From: Corallococcus macrosporus
GTDB lineage: Bacteria > Myxococcota > Myxococcia > Myxococcales > Myxococcaceae
Reading direction: 5' to 3'
Assembly: GCF_017302985.1 (NCBI RefSeq)
Contig: NZ_JAFIMU010000008.1
Location: 124,001-188,000 of the forward strand
DNA: 64,000 bases
Notes under the pieces: generated by a model
What the model saw: only the letters and a program-made list of their open reading frames with translations
The model's database searches: none
Told to the model about the DNA's origin: nothing
Shown here: positions 9,543 to 18,910 of the stretch, piece by piece
Layout of the letters: every line of letters begins with the position of its first letter
Numbering within the stretch: the first letter of the stretch is position 1
Translations under genes and position numbers: made by a program

Positions 9543-10883
9543 TCAGCGGGCGCAGTCGCCCGTCACCTGCGGAGCCGCCGCGCCGTTCACCGTGTTGCCG
9601 CTGAAGGTGTTGCCCGCGCCCAGCACCAGCTCGATGGCGCTGCCGCTGCCCCGGTTGCAGACGATGACGCCCCCGGCGCCTGCCTGGTTGCCGGTGAAGG
9701 TGTTGCCGCGCAGGGTGACGCCCGTGTCGGGCACGTCCTCGATGTAGATGGCCGCGCCGGGCCCGCGCACGGCGGCGTTGTTCTCGAAGACGTTGTTCTC
9801 GATGAGGTCGTGGTCGGGCTGGAAGTAGTGCAGCGCTCCGCCGCCGCCCAGGTCGTAGTGGTTGGTGCCGTTGGGCCACACCTCGTAGGTGCGCGGCTGG
9901 AGCGCGTTGGCCTGGCTGCCGCGGAAGGCGGACAGCGTGTTGTTCCGGAAGGTGTTGCCGCGCACGATGGAGTAGCGCCCGTGCGTGACGCACATCGCGC
10001 CGGCGGCGGACGTGGCCCCGTCACCGGTGGCGAAGCGGTCGATGTCGCGCGTGCGGTTGTTCTCGAAGACGGTGTCCGTCACCACCGAGCCGTCGGTGAA
10101 CATGAGGTCCAGCGCACCGCACGCGCCGGAGGACTCGTTGTCGCGGAAGAGCGAGTGCTCGATGGTGACGGGCCCCGGGTAGTAGGCCCACAGCGCGCCG
10201 CGCGTGCGGTCCCGGTCGCCGTTGTATTCGTTCTTGCGCACCTTCTCGAAGACCATGTGCCGGAAGACGGGGTCGCCGTCCCCCTTGGACTGGGCCCCGA
10301 AGAAGTTCATGCCCCACCAGCCATACGGGTTCGTGGAGGTGAGCGTCACCGGCGCGCTGGCGGTGCCCTGCACCAGGATGCGGCCGTAGACGCGCAGCTC
10401 CACGCGGCCGTTCTGGTGGTTCATCACGTCCTGCGCGCCGTCGCGCACGTCCGCGTTCGTCACCGCCGGGTCGCCCTTGAAGTCGATGACGACGCCCGGC
10501 TCCACCGTGGTCGTCTGGCCCTTGGGGATGGTGACGACGTACCGGGCATTGCCCACGACGCGGTAGGGAGAGCCGGCCAGCATCAGGCGCGCGGGCATGG
10601 TGTCCGTCACCAGCGTGCCTCCGTCCTGCGGGATGGGGACCCCCGCGTCGGTGGTGCCTGCGTCCGGGACGCCTGCATCGGAGGTCCCGGCGTCAGTCGT
10701 GCCGGCGTCAGGGGTGCCAGCGTCGCGATCCGGGGTCCCCGCGTCGTCACGGTCCCGGGGGCCGGCGTCGGGCACGATGCCCGACGGCTGCTCCGCCGAC
10801 GGTCCGGCCTCATCGGAGCACCCCAGCCCGCCCACGAATAGAAGGGCGGACAGGACGGCGTGGAACGTGGTGGAGCGGTTCAT
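9543..10883 (-). CDS. Right-handed beta-helix lipoprotein with DAG-rich linker
   Basis: 446 residues. Signal peptide with lipobox GGLGC (Cys22) predicts an anchored surface lipoprotein. Residues about 45-85 are a low-complexity linker of repeated DAGT/DAGV-PD units, typical of myxobacterial lipoproteins. The rest shows the NN-rich ladder of a parallel beta-helix (VFENNRTRD, NTFRNNTLS, VFENNAAV, NTFTGNQAG, NTFSGNTV), a fold shared by polysaccharide lyases and adhesins. No catalytic triad is obvious. Divergent from the ArsC-like gene with only 39 bases between starts, so their promoters must overlap. Confidence 0.75.
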   Translation of the reverse strand: MNRSTTFHAVLSALLFVGGLGCSDEAGPSAEQPSGIVPDAGPRDRDDAGTPDRDAGTPDAGTTDAGTSDAGVPDAGTTDAGVPIPQDGGTLVTDTMPARLMLAGSPYRVVGNARYVVTIPKGQTTTVEPGVVIDFKGDPAVTNADVRDGAQDVMNHQNGRVELRVYGRILVQGTASAPVTLTSTNPYGWWGMNFFGAQSKGDGDPVFRHMVFEKVRKNEYNGDRDRTRGALWAYYPGPVTIEHSLFRDNESSGACGALDLMFTDGSVVTDTVFENNRTRDIDRFATGDGATSAAGAMCVTHGRYSIVRGNTFRNNTLSAFRGSQANALQPRTYEVWPNGTNHYDLGGGGALHYFQPDHDLIENNVFENNAAVRGPGAAIYIEDVPDTGVTLRGNTFTGNQAGAGGVIVCNRGSGSAIELVLGAGNTFSGNTVNGAAAPQVTGDCAR

Positions 10884-10922
10884 GGTCTCTCTTCCCGGAA
10901 GCGCTCTGGTAGAAGCCCGCGC

Positions 10923-11294
10923 ATGGCCGATGACATCCTCGTGCTGGCGTACTCCGGATGCGACACCTGCAAGAAGGCGCTGAAGTGGCTGGAGGCGCGC
11001 GGCGTCTCCTACAAGACGCGACCCATCGTGGACCAGCCTCCCACCGTGGCGGAGCTGCGCCAATGGATTCCCCAAAGCGGCGTGTCCGTGCGCAAGTGGC
11101 TCAACACCAGCGGCCAGAGCTACCGCGCGCTCGGGAAGGAGAAGGTCGACGCGGCCTCCGACGCGGAGCTGGTGCAGTGGCTGGCGAAGGACGGGAAGCT
11201 GGTGAAGCGGCCCGTGCTCGTGACGAAGGACGCGGTCACCGTGGGCTTCAAGCCGGAGACCTACGAGGCGCTCTTTCCGCTTCACGCGTCTTGA
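10923..11294 (+). CDS. ArsC/Spx-family thioredoxin-fold protein
   Basis: 123 residues, full length for the ArsC/YffB/Spx family. The redox motif CDTC (Cys13, Cys16) sits right after the first strand, followed by KKALKWLEARGV. The late KRPVLVTKDAVTVGF matches the conserved RPhi loop that packs on the active site in this family. A CxxC form is more Spx/YffB-like than classical arsenate reductase, and no other ars gene is nearby, so arsenate reduction should not be assumed. The ATG at 10923 starts at the first beta strand; an upstream in-frame start at 10860 would overlap the divergent lipoprotein gene. Confidence 0.72.
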   Translation: MADDILVLAYSGCDTCKKALKWLEARGVSYKTRPIVDQPPTVAELRQWIPQSGVSVRKWLNTSGQSYRALGKEKVDAASDAELVQWLAKDGKLVKRPVLVTKDAVTVGFKPETYEALFPLHAS

Positions 11295-11364
11295 GGGCAG
11301 GCGGGCGGACGGGCCCCTGGCCGACCGTCGTCGCGTGCGGGGTGGGTTGCCACCTTGAGTGGGC

Positions 11365-12225
11365 ATGGAAATCGGATCCAGACGCCCCCTGGGGGAGATC
11401 CTCCTGGAGCTGGGAGTGCTCGACAAAGGCCAGCTCCGGTTGGGGCTCGTGCACCACCACGAGGTCCACGTCCCCCTGGGACGTGCCCTGGTGAGCGAGG
11501 GCGTGTGCACGGAGGCGGACGTGCTGCGCGGGCTGGCGGTCCAGTTCGACGTGGACGCCGTGGACCTGGACCGGCACCCGCTCGACCGCTCCCTGACCGC
11601 GCTGGTGCCCGCGCGCATCGCCCGGCAGTACGGCGTCGTGCCGCTGGGGCTGGAGACGCGCGAGGACCGGGAGGTGCTCCACCTGGCCGTGCCCGCCCCG
11701 CTGTCGCTGGACGCGGTGGATGACGTGCGCGCCGTGTCCGGCAAGGCGCGCGTGGAGCCGCACCTGGCCTCCGACGGCGCCCTGTCCCGCGCGCTCAGCG
11801 CCCTCTATGGCATCCGTGAAACGGAGGGCTCCGCCGCCCCGGAGCCGCGCCGTCCGGCCGTGCCCAGCCCGCCGCTGATGCTCTACGGGTGGCCGCCCGT
11901 CACCGCGGTGCTCATCTCCCGCACGCTGGCGCGCAACGGCATCGCGTCGCGCGTCGCCACGCCGCTGGAGGTGCTGCACACGCGCGCGAACGACGTTGTT
12001 CTCGCCCCCCTCCAGGCGATGGAGGGACTGCTCGCGGGCGAGGTCCACATCGAGGGCGCGCTCATCGTGCACGGGACGTCGGACGACGAGGGCTTCGACC
12101 GGGCACGGAAGCTGGAGGCGCGCGGCTTCCTGGCCAACCCGCGCGACGAGGAGCTGCTCCTGCGTGCCGTGCGCAGGCTGCGTCCGGACGCGGGCAGCGA
12201 GGACTCCTGGCCGCGCCACTCCTGA
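11365..12225 (+). CDS. MshEN (GspE/PilB N-terminal)-domain protein
   Basis: 286 residues. The N-terminal about 150 residues resemble the GspE/PilB N-terminal (MshEN) domain: PLGEILLELGVLDKGQLRLGL, then LGRALVSEGVCTEADVLRGLA, then ARIARQYGVVPLGLE. This domain binds c-di-GMP in some type II secretion and pilus ATPases. No ATPase domain follows; residues about 160-280 are an unrecognised domain starting after a Pro-rich linker. Such stand-alone proteins are common in myxobacteria, where they may act as c-di-GMP-dependent adaptors. ATG 11365 or GTG 11359 both possible; no strong ribosome site. Confidence 0.65.
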   Translation: MEIGSRRPLGEILLELGVLDKGQLRLGLVHHHEVHVPLGRALVSEGVCTEADVLRGLAVQFDVDAVDLDRHPLDRSLTALVPARIARQYGVVPLGLETREDREVLHLAVPAPLSLDAVDDVRAVSGKARVEPHLASDGALSRALSALYGIRETEGSAAPEPRRPAVPSPPLMLYGWPPVTAVLISRTLARNGIASRVATPLEVLHTRANDVVLAPLQAMEGLLAGEVHIEGALIVHGTSDDEGFDRARKLEARGFLANPRDEELLLRAVRRLRPDAGSEDSWPRHS

Positions 12226-12235
12226 GCGCGCGGGA

Positions 12236-13120
12236 CTACGGCGCGGCCGCGGGTGAGGCCGGCGCCGAGGCCTGAAGCGCCGTCTTCGCGGTGCTGGCGG
12301 CGGGGCGCGTGGTGTGCTGCGCGTCCGGGCCCGGGGCCTCCAGGCCCAGCGCGCCCAGCACCTCCGGGTACACCTTGTTCGCGAAGTAGCGCCCGCCGGC
12401 CACGGTGAAGTGGACGCCGTCCGTCATGCGCAGGCGCATGGGCTTGCGGAAGCCCTCCACGCGGGCCTGCTTCAGCGCCTTGCCGCGCGCGTCGGTGAAG
12501 AAGGGCCGCGTCTCCAGGTGCACGGCGTCCTCGCGTCCGGAGATGACCTCGCGCTGCAGGTCGCGGATCAGCGTGAGCTTCTGCTCGAAGCGGTGGAGGC
12601 CCGTGGCGGGCAGCTCCAGCCAGACGATCTTCCGGCCCGGCGCGGAGATGGCGGTCACGAAGTCCGTCAGCCGCTGGCGGTACTCGCCCTGCCAGTCCGG
12701 CTTGCCCCAGGCGACGGTGGCGCGCCCCTGCCGCGTGTGCAGGGCCTGTCCGTCGTTGCCGCCCAGGATGACCACCACGACGTCCGGCTGGTGCTGCTGC
12801 ACCTCCTGCTGGCCCACCTCCAGCCAGTCGAAGAAGTCCGGACGCGCCAGGCCCGTGGACGACTTCGCGCGGCGCTCGCAGCGGACCTTCGGGTGCGCGG
12901 CGAGCTGGTTCTGGAGGTACTCCCCGAAGCCCGTGGCGATGAGGCTGTCCCCCAGCAGCAGCACGGTGCGGCGGGGCGCGGGCGCCGGAGCGGCGGCCTG
13001 GGCCGGAGCGGTGGGCAGCACGGGCGAGGCATTCAGCCCGGATGCGGGTTCCGGGGCGGCCTGGGCCGCCGTGGACAGGAACGCCACGAAGAGGAGCGCG
13101 CGAAGAGGACGGGTCGACAT
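12236..13120 (-). CDS. SGNH/GDSL hydrolase (DUF459-like), exported
   Basis: 294 residues. Signal peptide ending AQA near residue 21, then a Pro/Ala-rich linker to about 48. Catalytic blocks: LLLGDSLI with Ser59, GGNDG (block III Asn), and DGVHFT (catalytic Asp and His). The overall pattern fits DUF459, SGNH proteins often linked to cell-wall polysaccharide acetylation, here soluble in the periplasm. The C-terminal 35 residues are a low-complexity Ala/Pro tail. ATG 13120 is chosen because the signal peptide begins there; its ribosome site is poor, and an in-frame ATG at 13153 is an alternative. Confidence 0.72.
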   Translation of the reverse strand: MSTRPLRALLFVAFLSTAAQAAPEPASGLNASPVLPTAPAQAAAPAPAPRRTVLLLGDSLIATGFGEYLQNQLAAHPKVRCERRAKSSTGLARPDFFDWLEVGQQEVQQHQPDVVVVILGGNDGQALHTRQGRATVAWGKPDWQGEYRQRLTDFVTAISAPGRKIVWLELPATGLHRFEQKLTLIRDLQREVISGREDAVHLETRPFFTDARGKALKQARVEGFRKPMRLRMTDGVHFTVAGGRYFANKVYPEVLGALGLEAPGPDAQHTTRPAASTAKTALQASAPASPAAAP

Positions 13121-13205
13121 CGGCGGAGGCGAAACTACTTCCCGCGCCCGCATCCGTACACCCCCCCGCCGGGCGGGCGGATCCGTCACCCGCGCGCGCG
13201 CCGTG

Positions 13206-14006
13206 TCAAGGCCGCGTGCGGCGCCACGCCGCGGCGCCCACGTCCGATGCCGCCAGCGCCGCGAGCCCCGCGGGCGCGAGCGCCTGGAGCCACGGCGTGA
13301 GCAGCCGCGCGCACTCCTCCGGATGCGAGAAATAGGGCACGTGGCCCGCGCCGCGCAGCAGGTGCCGGGGCGTGCCCTCCGGCAGCGACGCGGCCAGCCG
13401 CTCCAGCGACGACGGCGGCACCAGCACGTCGCGGTCCCCCTGGATGCACAGGCACGACACCTTCAGCGGCCGCAGGTCCGGCGGCGGAGGCTCCGTGTGG
13501 ATGGCGAACGCGCGCCGCAGCGTCGTCACGCGCTCCAGCGCCGTGGTGGGCACCACGTCCGCCACCTGTCCAGTGGGCACCGGCCGCCACGCCGCCAGCG
13601 ACGCCGCCACGCGGCCCGGACGCCCCAGCACCGCGATGGGTCCCATCATCGCGATGAGCCGTCCGCGAGGCCCCACGTGCTCGGTGCGCGTGAAGGAGCC
13701 CAGGAACGCGACGCCGCGCGTCGCCCCGCCCGCGGCCAGGTGCGCCGCCACCATGCCGCCAAAGGAGCTGGCCACCACCGCGTCCGTGGTACCCGCGACG
13801 CGCAGCACCTGCTCCGCCAGCGCACGTGCACCGCACGCCGCATGCTCGCCCTCCGGGTATTCAACCAGGACGGGACGCGCGACGTCCGTCAGCCGCAGGG
13901 CGAGCTCACGAAAGCCCGATCCACGGGCCCCCAGTCCCGGCAATAGGAGGACGCGGGGACCTTCGTCGTTCCCTCCGATGTCCGTCAGTTCGACCGTGCG
14001 GCGCAT
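13206..14006 (-). CDS. Alpha/beta hydrolase
   Basis: 266 residues with the standard fold order: LLLPGLGARGSGF (oxyanion loop) near residue 20, nucleophile elbow ASSFGG near 90, acid QGDRDVLVP near 205 and histidine GAGHVPYFSHPE near 232. The elbow starts with Ala instead of Gly, a tolerated variant. Likely an esterase or lipase-like enzyme; substrate unknown. The ATG at 14006 has GCAGGAGAC upstream. It is 85 bases upstream of the SGNH gene on the same strand, so co-transcription is possible. Confidence 0.72.
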   Translation of the reverse strand: MRRTVELTDIGGNDEGPRVLLLPGLGARGSGFRELALRLTDVARPVLVEYPEGEHAACGARALAEQVLRVAGTTDAVVASSFGGMVAAHLAAGGATRGVAFLGSFTRTEHVGPRGRLIAMMGPIAVLGRPGRVAASLAAWRPVPTGQVADVVPTTALERVTTLRRAFAIHTEPPPPDLRPLKVSCLCIQGDRDVLVPPSSLERLAASLPEGTPRHLLRGAGHVPYFSHPEECARLLTPWLQALAPAGLAALAASDVGAAAWRRTRP

Positions 14007-14248
14007 GTCTCCTGCTTTCCTCCAAACGCGCCGGACAACAACGCCGGCCCCCTGGGTCTGCCCGCGCCCACCGGGTGGCCCGCACGACCCATGGGCTTGG
14101 GGAAATGCCCCCGGTGCCTCGCCTGCCTGGACGGAGAGTGATACATGATTCATCCCACCACCCTTTTCCACCGACACGCTTTGTGGTGTCCGGAAGCCAA
14201 GGATTTTCGCGTCCAGCGTTCTGACAGCGTGGGGGCGAAGGGTTAAGA

Positions 14249-14614
14249 ATGGTCACCGTGAATCTGCATGCCTTCGGGGAGTTTGTTCGTAAGCATCGTC
14301 CGGCCCTGGAAGTCCGGGCCGCGAAGCTTTGCGCTGGGAGCGCGGTCGACTCCACGGAGCTGGTGGGCGAGACGCTGGAGCGCGCCCTGTCCGTGTTCGA
14401 GCGGCTCCAGGACCAGGACACCGCGTCCGTGACGCAGTGGCTCGATGGCGCCATGAGCCGTTGCTTCGCGCGGATGGGCGGACAGCTGCCGGACTCGCGC
14501 GCCGCGGCGCCGGATCTCCAGCAGACGTTCGACCTGCTGCGCGCGCGCTTCCGTGAGGTGTACGGGCAGCCGGCGTTCGGCAAGAGCGCGGGCGTCACCG
14601 GCTGGCGGATGTAA
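14249..14614 (+). CDS. Small hypothetical protein, sigma region-2-like
   Basis: 121 residues, no signal peptide or membrane segment. The segment VDSTELVGETLERALSVFER resembles the sigma-70 region 2 helix (normally DAEDLVQETFLRA), but nothing like region 4 is present. It could be a degenerate stand-alone sigma fragment or a convergent helical protein. A good GAAGGG ribosome site precedes ATG 14249. Its stop is 21 bases from the convergent helicase stop. No known family recognised. Confidence 0.55.
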   Translation: MVTVNLHAFGEFVRKHRPALEVRAAKLCAGSAVDSTELVGETLERALSVFERLQDQDTASVTQWLDGAMSRCFARMGGQLPDSRAAAPDLQQTFDLLRARFREVYGQPAFGKSAGVTGWRM

Positions 14615-14635
14615 CAAGTCCCCCGGTGCCCTGTT

Positions 14636-17600
14636 TCAGGGCGCCGGCGGGCGGTGGCCGGACAGCGTGTCCACGTAGGACGCGGCCACCCGCAGGAAGC
14701 GGCCCCCCCGCACGCCGGTGAGGTACTGGCGCTTCATGGCGCGGGTGGCCCCTACGTAGAACATCGCCCGGCGGATGCGTTCGTTCTCGCGGTCGTTGCG
14801 CTGGCGGGCGCCGGCCATCCACGCCTCGATGGAGTCCAGGGCCTCCAGGCCCGCGAAGAAGACGACGGGGCACTCGTGGCCCTTGCAGGAGAACACCGTG
14901 GTGGCGCGCACGTGATCCACGCCGCTCACCCGGAAGTCCGCCACGTCCCGGCCGCCCTTGCCGCCGTAGGCCTCCGCGGGCACGCCCGCCTTGCGCAGCG
15001 CGTCCGTGAACGAGGCGGGCATCACCGGCGCCACCACGAGGATGTCCCCCGGGTGGACGCCCTCCTCGCGCACGAGCCGGGCAATCTCCTTGGCCACCCA
15101 GCGCGCCTCGCTGGTGCTGGAGGCGAAGTCCTTCACCCCGGGCAGCACGCCGCCGCGCTCGGTGGACTGCACGCGGTAGAGCCCTTCCAGGGTCTCCTCC
15201 GGCAGCCACAGGAGCCGCTCGCGGGCCAGTTCCCCGGCCTTCATGTACTCGCGCATGCCGGGGTCGGTGACGCGGTGCTGGCGCAGCGGGTCCAGCACCA
15301 CGTTGAAGGCCACGTCGAGGATGTCTCGCGTGGCGCGGAAGGTCTCCTTGAGCACGCGGGTGCGGCCGCGGAAGGACAGCCCTTCGGGGAGCTGCTCCTT
15401 CAGGTGGTCGATGGGCACCTGGCCGTAGACGTTCTGCGAGTCGTCCATGAACAACTGGAAGCAGCGTGACTCGCGGCCTTCCGCGTCCACGCGGGGACGC
15501 ACCAGCGCGTGCAGGGACGCCAGGCCCCTGGCGTCCATGTCCTGCGCCTCGTCGACGAAGACGGCGTCGAAGGTGTGGGGCTCCAGGCGCCGGAGCGCGC
15601 CCACGTGCTTCACCGTCACCTGGGCCCTGAGCGGCCGCACCTGATCCGCGCCCGCGCGCACGGCGAGCGCCTCCAGCAGCAGCTTGTCCACGAGCGGCGC
15701 GAGCGAGCGGTTGTAGAAGGACACCAGCACCCGGGCGCGCGGGTTCTCCAAGAGGTAGCGCGCGGCCCAGTGCGCCAGGACGTACGTCTTCCCGCTGCCG
15801 GCCACGCCGCGCACCAGGTGGTGGCCGTCGTCGAAGCGGCGCTCGAAGAGGGACACCTGCTCCTGGGTGAAGAGGGGCCCCGTGTCCTTGCCGCCGGCGA
15901 TTTCACCGCCCAGCCCCACGGGCACCAGCGGCGGCGGGGGTGGCGGCGGCGGACGCGGCTGGGTGGCCAGCAGCTCCAGCTTCGGCGGCGTGCCGGCGTG
16001 GACGCGCACGCGGGGGAGCAGCGACAGGAAGCGCGCGGGCACGGGGGAGGCGCGGGCCTCCGCGCGCGAGGCGAGCACCAGCAGGTATTCCTTCGCGCGG
16101 CTGGCGGCGACGTTGAGGATGGGCACCAGCGTGTGCGGCGGGAACGGCCGGCCGCCGGCGACCGTGTCCACCATCACCACGTCGTACTGGGTGCCCTGCT
16201 GGCGGTGGATGGTGGAGGCGCTGAACATGTCGTGGCGCAGGCCCGCCGCGTTGCCCAGCTTGCGCAGGAGCGCCGCCTGCGCGCGGTAGGGCGTCACGCA
16301 CAGCACGGTGAGGCCCAGGCGCACGGCCTGGCGGGCCAGCGTCACGGCGAGCTCCGCGGACAGCTCGCGCTGGTAGCCGGAGCCCGTCTCGCCCCGGCCG
16401 TGCGTGAGGCGGCGGGTGTCGCGGCTCAGGCCGTCCAGCACCAGCCACATCGCGCGGGACGGGAAGGCGGGCACGGGCGGGGGCTTCTGGGCCCGGTCCT
16501 TCACGAGGTCGCCGTCCTCCAGCGCGCCGCCGTAGCAGAAGTGGCTGACCACCTTCGCGATGTCCGGGTGCATGCGGTGCTGGGTGCGCAGCAGCAGCAC
16601 GTCCGGGCGCTCCGCGTCCTTCACCGCGTCCTCCAGGTGGGACAGGGCGCTGGCGCGAAGCCACGTCTGGGTGCCCTTCCCCGCCCCTTCCGCCGCGCGG
16701 CTCACGGGACCGATCTGCTTGGGGTCGCCCGCGAGCGTCACCTGCCGGGCCAGCGGGGCGAGCAGCCCCGTCGCGGCGCGCGTCACCATGCCGGCCTCGT
16801 CCACGACGAGCCGCTGGAAGGTCTCCTCGCCTTCGAGCTCCGACACGAGCCGCAGGGCGCGGTGCACGGTGAGCACCATGAGGGGGCTGTCGCCCTTCTC
16901 CGCTTCTTTCAGCGTGGGGTCCTTCACGCGGCCGCGCAGCGTGCGCAGCTCCGCCTGCATCCGGGCGAGCTCCGGCGCGGCGCCGCCCCGGGCGCGCTCC
17001 AGGGTGAGCTCGCGCTCACGCTCCTGGATGGTGTTGAGCAGCTTGCTCGTCTTGGTCTCTTCCAGCGCCACGGTGGGCAGCTTCGCGAGGGCCTCGCTGG
17101 CGCCGGTGCCGCCCCGGAAGATGCTGCGGGCCAGGGGACGCAGCGGGATGGGGTCGCGCTCCAGCAGGGCGCTGACGCGCATGACGAGCTCGTCCGCGGC
17201 TCGGTTGGTGGGGGCCACCGCGAGGATGCGCTCGTGGGGGTAGGCGCGCAGGGCGCGGGCGATGAGGTCCGCGACGGCGGTGGTTTTACCCGTGCCGGGC
17301 GGCCCCCAGATGCTGCCCCACGGCTGGCGCCACAGCCGGTCCACGGGGATGAGCTCCGCGTCTCGGGGCGAGGGCGTGGACGGAAGCAGCTCCCCCTTCG
17401 CGCGGGACAGCGCGGTGGTGAGGTCGGAGACGCGGTCCTCGTAGGCGGAGGCCGCGGCGCACAGGGCCTCGGCGAAGTCGTAGGGCCGGTAGCACCAGCG
17501 CTCGCAGGAGAGGACGCGCCGGTCCAGGTCCTCGCCGGAGTCGGAGGAGGCGAAGACGCGGCCGGATTCGAAGTCCAGGTGGACGATGTTGCCGGCGAAC

Positions 17601-18910
17601 ACGAGCTCCTCGCCCAGGAAGCCGAGCAGCGAGCCACCGGACCAGTCCGGATCCGCGGCGGGAACGGGCACGAGCCCCAGCACACCGGGCCCGGCCAGGC
17701 CCACCTCGCGGGCCTCCTGGAGCCGCTGCGCGCGGTACTGGCTGCGCTCGGCGATGAGCGCGTCGCGCAGGTCCTCGGGGAGATAGGTGGGAGCGACCCA
17801 CTGTTCCCGGCGGCGCCCGGAGGACACGGCGGCCTGCATGGCCTCGCGCTCCGCGGGCGTGACGTCACCGGAGGCGGACACGTCGCGGGCCGGCGCCTCT
17901 TCGGGAGGACGCGCGTCGGCCGGGTCTTCCACGCGGATGAGGTTCGGAGCGGACGGCTTCGGCGTGGAGCGCGAAGGCCGCACGGGAAGGCGTGCGTCGG
18001 CTGCGTCGTCCACACGCAGGAGGTCCGGCGCGGGCTGCTTCGGTGTGGAGCGCGAAGGCTGCACGGGAGGCCGTGCGTTGGCCGCATCGTCCACACGCAG
18101 GAGGTCCGGCGTCGCAGGCGTGGGTGCGCGACCGGAAGCCTGCGCGGGAAGGCGTGCGTCGGCTGCGTCGTCCACACGCAGGAGGTCCGGCGTCGCAGGC
18201 GTGGGTGCGCGACCCGAGGCCTGAGGCCGTGCGTCGGCCGCGTCATCCTCACGGAGAAGGTCCGGCGTCGCAGGCCTGGGTACGCGACCCGAGGCCTGCG
18301 TGGGAGGCCGTGCGTCGGCTGCGTCGTCCTCACGCAGGAGGTCCGGCGTCGCAGGCTTGGGTGCGCAACCCGAGGCCTGCACGGCAGGCCGTGCGTCGGC
18401 CGTGTCGTCCTCACGGAGGAGGTCCGGCGTCGGAGGCTTGGATGCGCGACCCGAGGCCTGCACGGCAGGCCGTGCGTCGGCCGTGTCGTCCTCTCGGAGC
18501 GGATCCGTGCCTCTCGAAGGAGACAGCGGAGCAGCCTGGGCGGCGGACTCGACGGCCGTCCCCGCTTCGTCCGCGGGGACGGCGGGACGCGGGGGCACCG
18601 CGCGGTTCATGCGGTGGGAGGGCGGCGTGGACTTCAGCGCCGCGGAGTCCAGCTCGCGGAAGGTCAGCGTCTTCGGCCGGGATGTGCCCCTCGTCGCCTT
18701 GGGCGCGGGCGGTGCTTCCCCGAACTCAGACTCCGACTCCGCCGGAGGCCAGGACGAACGGACCCGGAGCACCGGCGCGGCCTGGACGTCGGTGTCGTAC
18801 TCCACGCGGAGCACGGGCATGAGGTCATCCGGAGCACGCTCGTCCCTCGGCGCCTCCCCCTGACCTGACTCCTCGTCCGTCCTGCGCATCATACGGGGTG
18901 CTCGCGGCAC
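14636..18910 (-). CDS. Double SF1 helicase: UPF1/DNA2-type plus UvrD-type modules with repeat-rich N-terminus
   Basis: 1424 residues, two helicase cores in one chain. Residues 1-350 are disordered and contain eight about 27-residue repeats. The first core (about 500-960) is UPF1/DNA2-like: WGPPGTGKTT near 537, VVDEAGMV, GDPKQIGP, TQHRMHPDI, STIHRQQGTQYD, LNVAASRAKEY. The second core (about 1015-1410) is UvrD-like: GVAGSGKTY near 1033, VFVDEAQDMD, DDSQNVYG, FRATRDI, TTVFSCKGHECPVVF and YVGATRAMK. Both have intact ATPase motifs. GTG 18910 is the likely start: GAGGAAGGGCC lies directly upstream; ATG 18892 would remove six residues. Function is unknown; nucleic-acid remodelling in repair, RNA metabolism or defence are all possible. 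Confidence 0.8.
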   Translation of the reverse strand: MPRAPRMMRRTDEESGQGEAPRDERAPDDLMPVLRVEYDTDVQAAPVLRVRSSWPPAESESEFGEAPPAPKATRGTSRPKTLTFRELDSAALKSTPPSHRMNRAVPPRPAVPADEAGTAVESAAQAAPLSPSRGTDPLREDDTADARPAVQASGRASKPPTPDLLREDDTADARPAVQASGCAPKPATPDLLREDDAADARPPTQASGRVPRPATPDLLREDDAADARPQASGRAPTPATPDLLRVDDAADARLPAQASGRAPTPATPDLLRVDDAANARPPVQPSRSTPKQPAPDLLRVDDAADARLPVRPSRSTPKPSAPNLIRVEDPADARPPEEAPARDVSASGDVTPAEREAMQAAVSSGRRREQWVAPTYLPEDLRDALIAERSQYRAQRLQEAREVGLAGPGVLGLVPVPAADPDWSGGSLLGFLGEELVFAGNIVHLDFESGRVFASSDSGEDLDRRVLSCERWCYRPYDFAEALCAAASAYEDRVSDLTTALSRAKGELLPSTPSPRDAELIPVDRLWRQPWGSIWGPPGTGKTTAVADLIARALRAYPHERILAVAPTNRAADELVMRVSALLERDPIPLRPLARSIFRGGTGASEALAKLPTVALEETKTSKLLNTIQERERELTLERARGGAAPELARMQAELRTLRGRVKDPTLKEAEKGDSPLMVLTVHRALRLVSELEGEETFQRLVVDEAGMVTRAATGLLAPLARQVTLAGDPKQIGPVSRAAEGAGKGTQTWLRASALSHLEDAVKDAERPDVLLLRTQHRMHPDIAKVVSHFCYGGALEDGDLVKDRAQKPPPVPAFPSRAMWLVLDGLSRDTRRLTHGRGETGSGYQRELSAELAVTLARQAVRLGLTVLCVTPYRAQAALLRKLGNAAGLRHDMFSASTIHRQQGTQYDVVMVDTVAGGRPFPPHTLVPILNVAASRAKEYLLVLASRAEARASPVPARFLSLLPRVRVHAGTPPKLELLATQPRPPPPPPPPLVPVGLGGEIAGGKDTGPLFTQEQVSLFERRFDDGHHLVRGVAGSGKTYVLAHWAARYLLENPRARVLVSFYNRSLAPLVDKLLLEALAVRAGADQVRPLRAQVTVKHVGALRRLEPHTFDAVFVDEAQDMDARGLASLHALVRPRVDAEGRESRCFQLFMDDSQNVYGQVPIDHLKEQLPEGLSFRGRTRVLKETFRATRDILDVAFNVVLDPLRQHRVTDPGMREYMKAGELARERLLWLPEETLEGLYRVQSTERGGVLPGVKDFASSTSEARWVAKEIARLVREEGVHPGDILVVAPVMPASFTDALRKAGVPAEAYGGKGGRDVADFRVSGVDHVRATTVFSCKGHECPVVFFAGLEALDSIEAWMAGARQRNDRENERIRRAMFYVGATRAMKRQYLTGVRGGRFLRVAASYVDTLSGHRPPAP
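17880..18508 (-). repeat. Eight in-frame 75-81-bp tandem repeats in helicase N-terminus
   Basis: The repeats encode degenerate copies of PDLLREDDTADARP followed by a Pro/Ala-rich spacer. The core L-L/I-R-E/V-D/E-D is kept in all eight while spacers vary, so purifying selection on a short motif is plausible. Two related stretches, MPVLRVEYDTD and APVLRVRSS, occur before the array near residues 31-52. Copy 4 is two residues shorter. Confidence 0.85.

Noticed and set aside
15509-18868. 1119-residue open frame opposite the double helicase
   Set aside because: Out-of-frame shadow of the repeat-rich helicase; no motifs.
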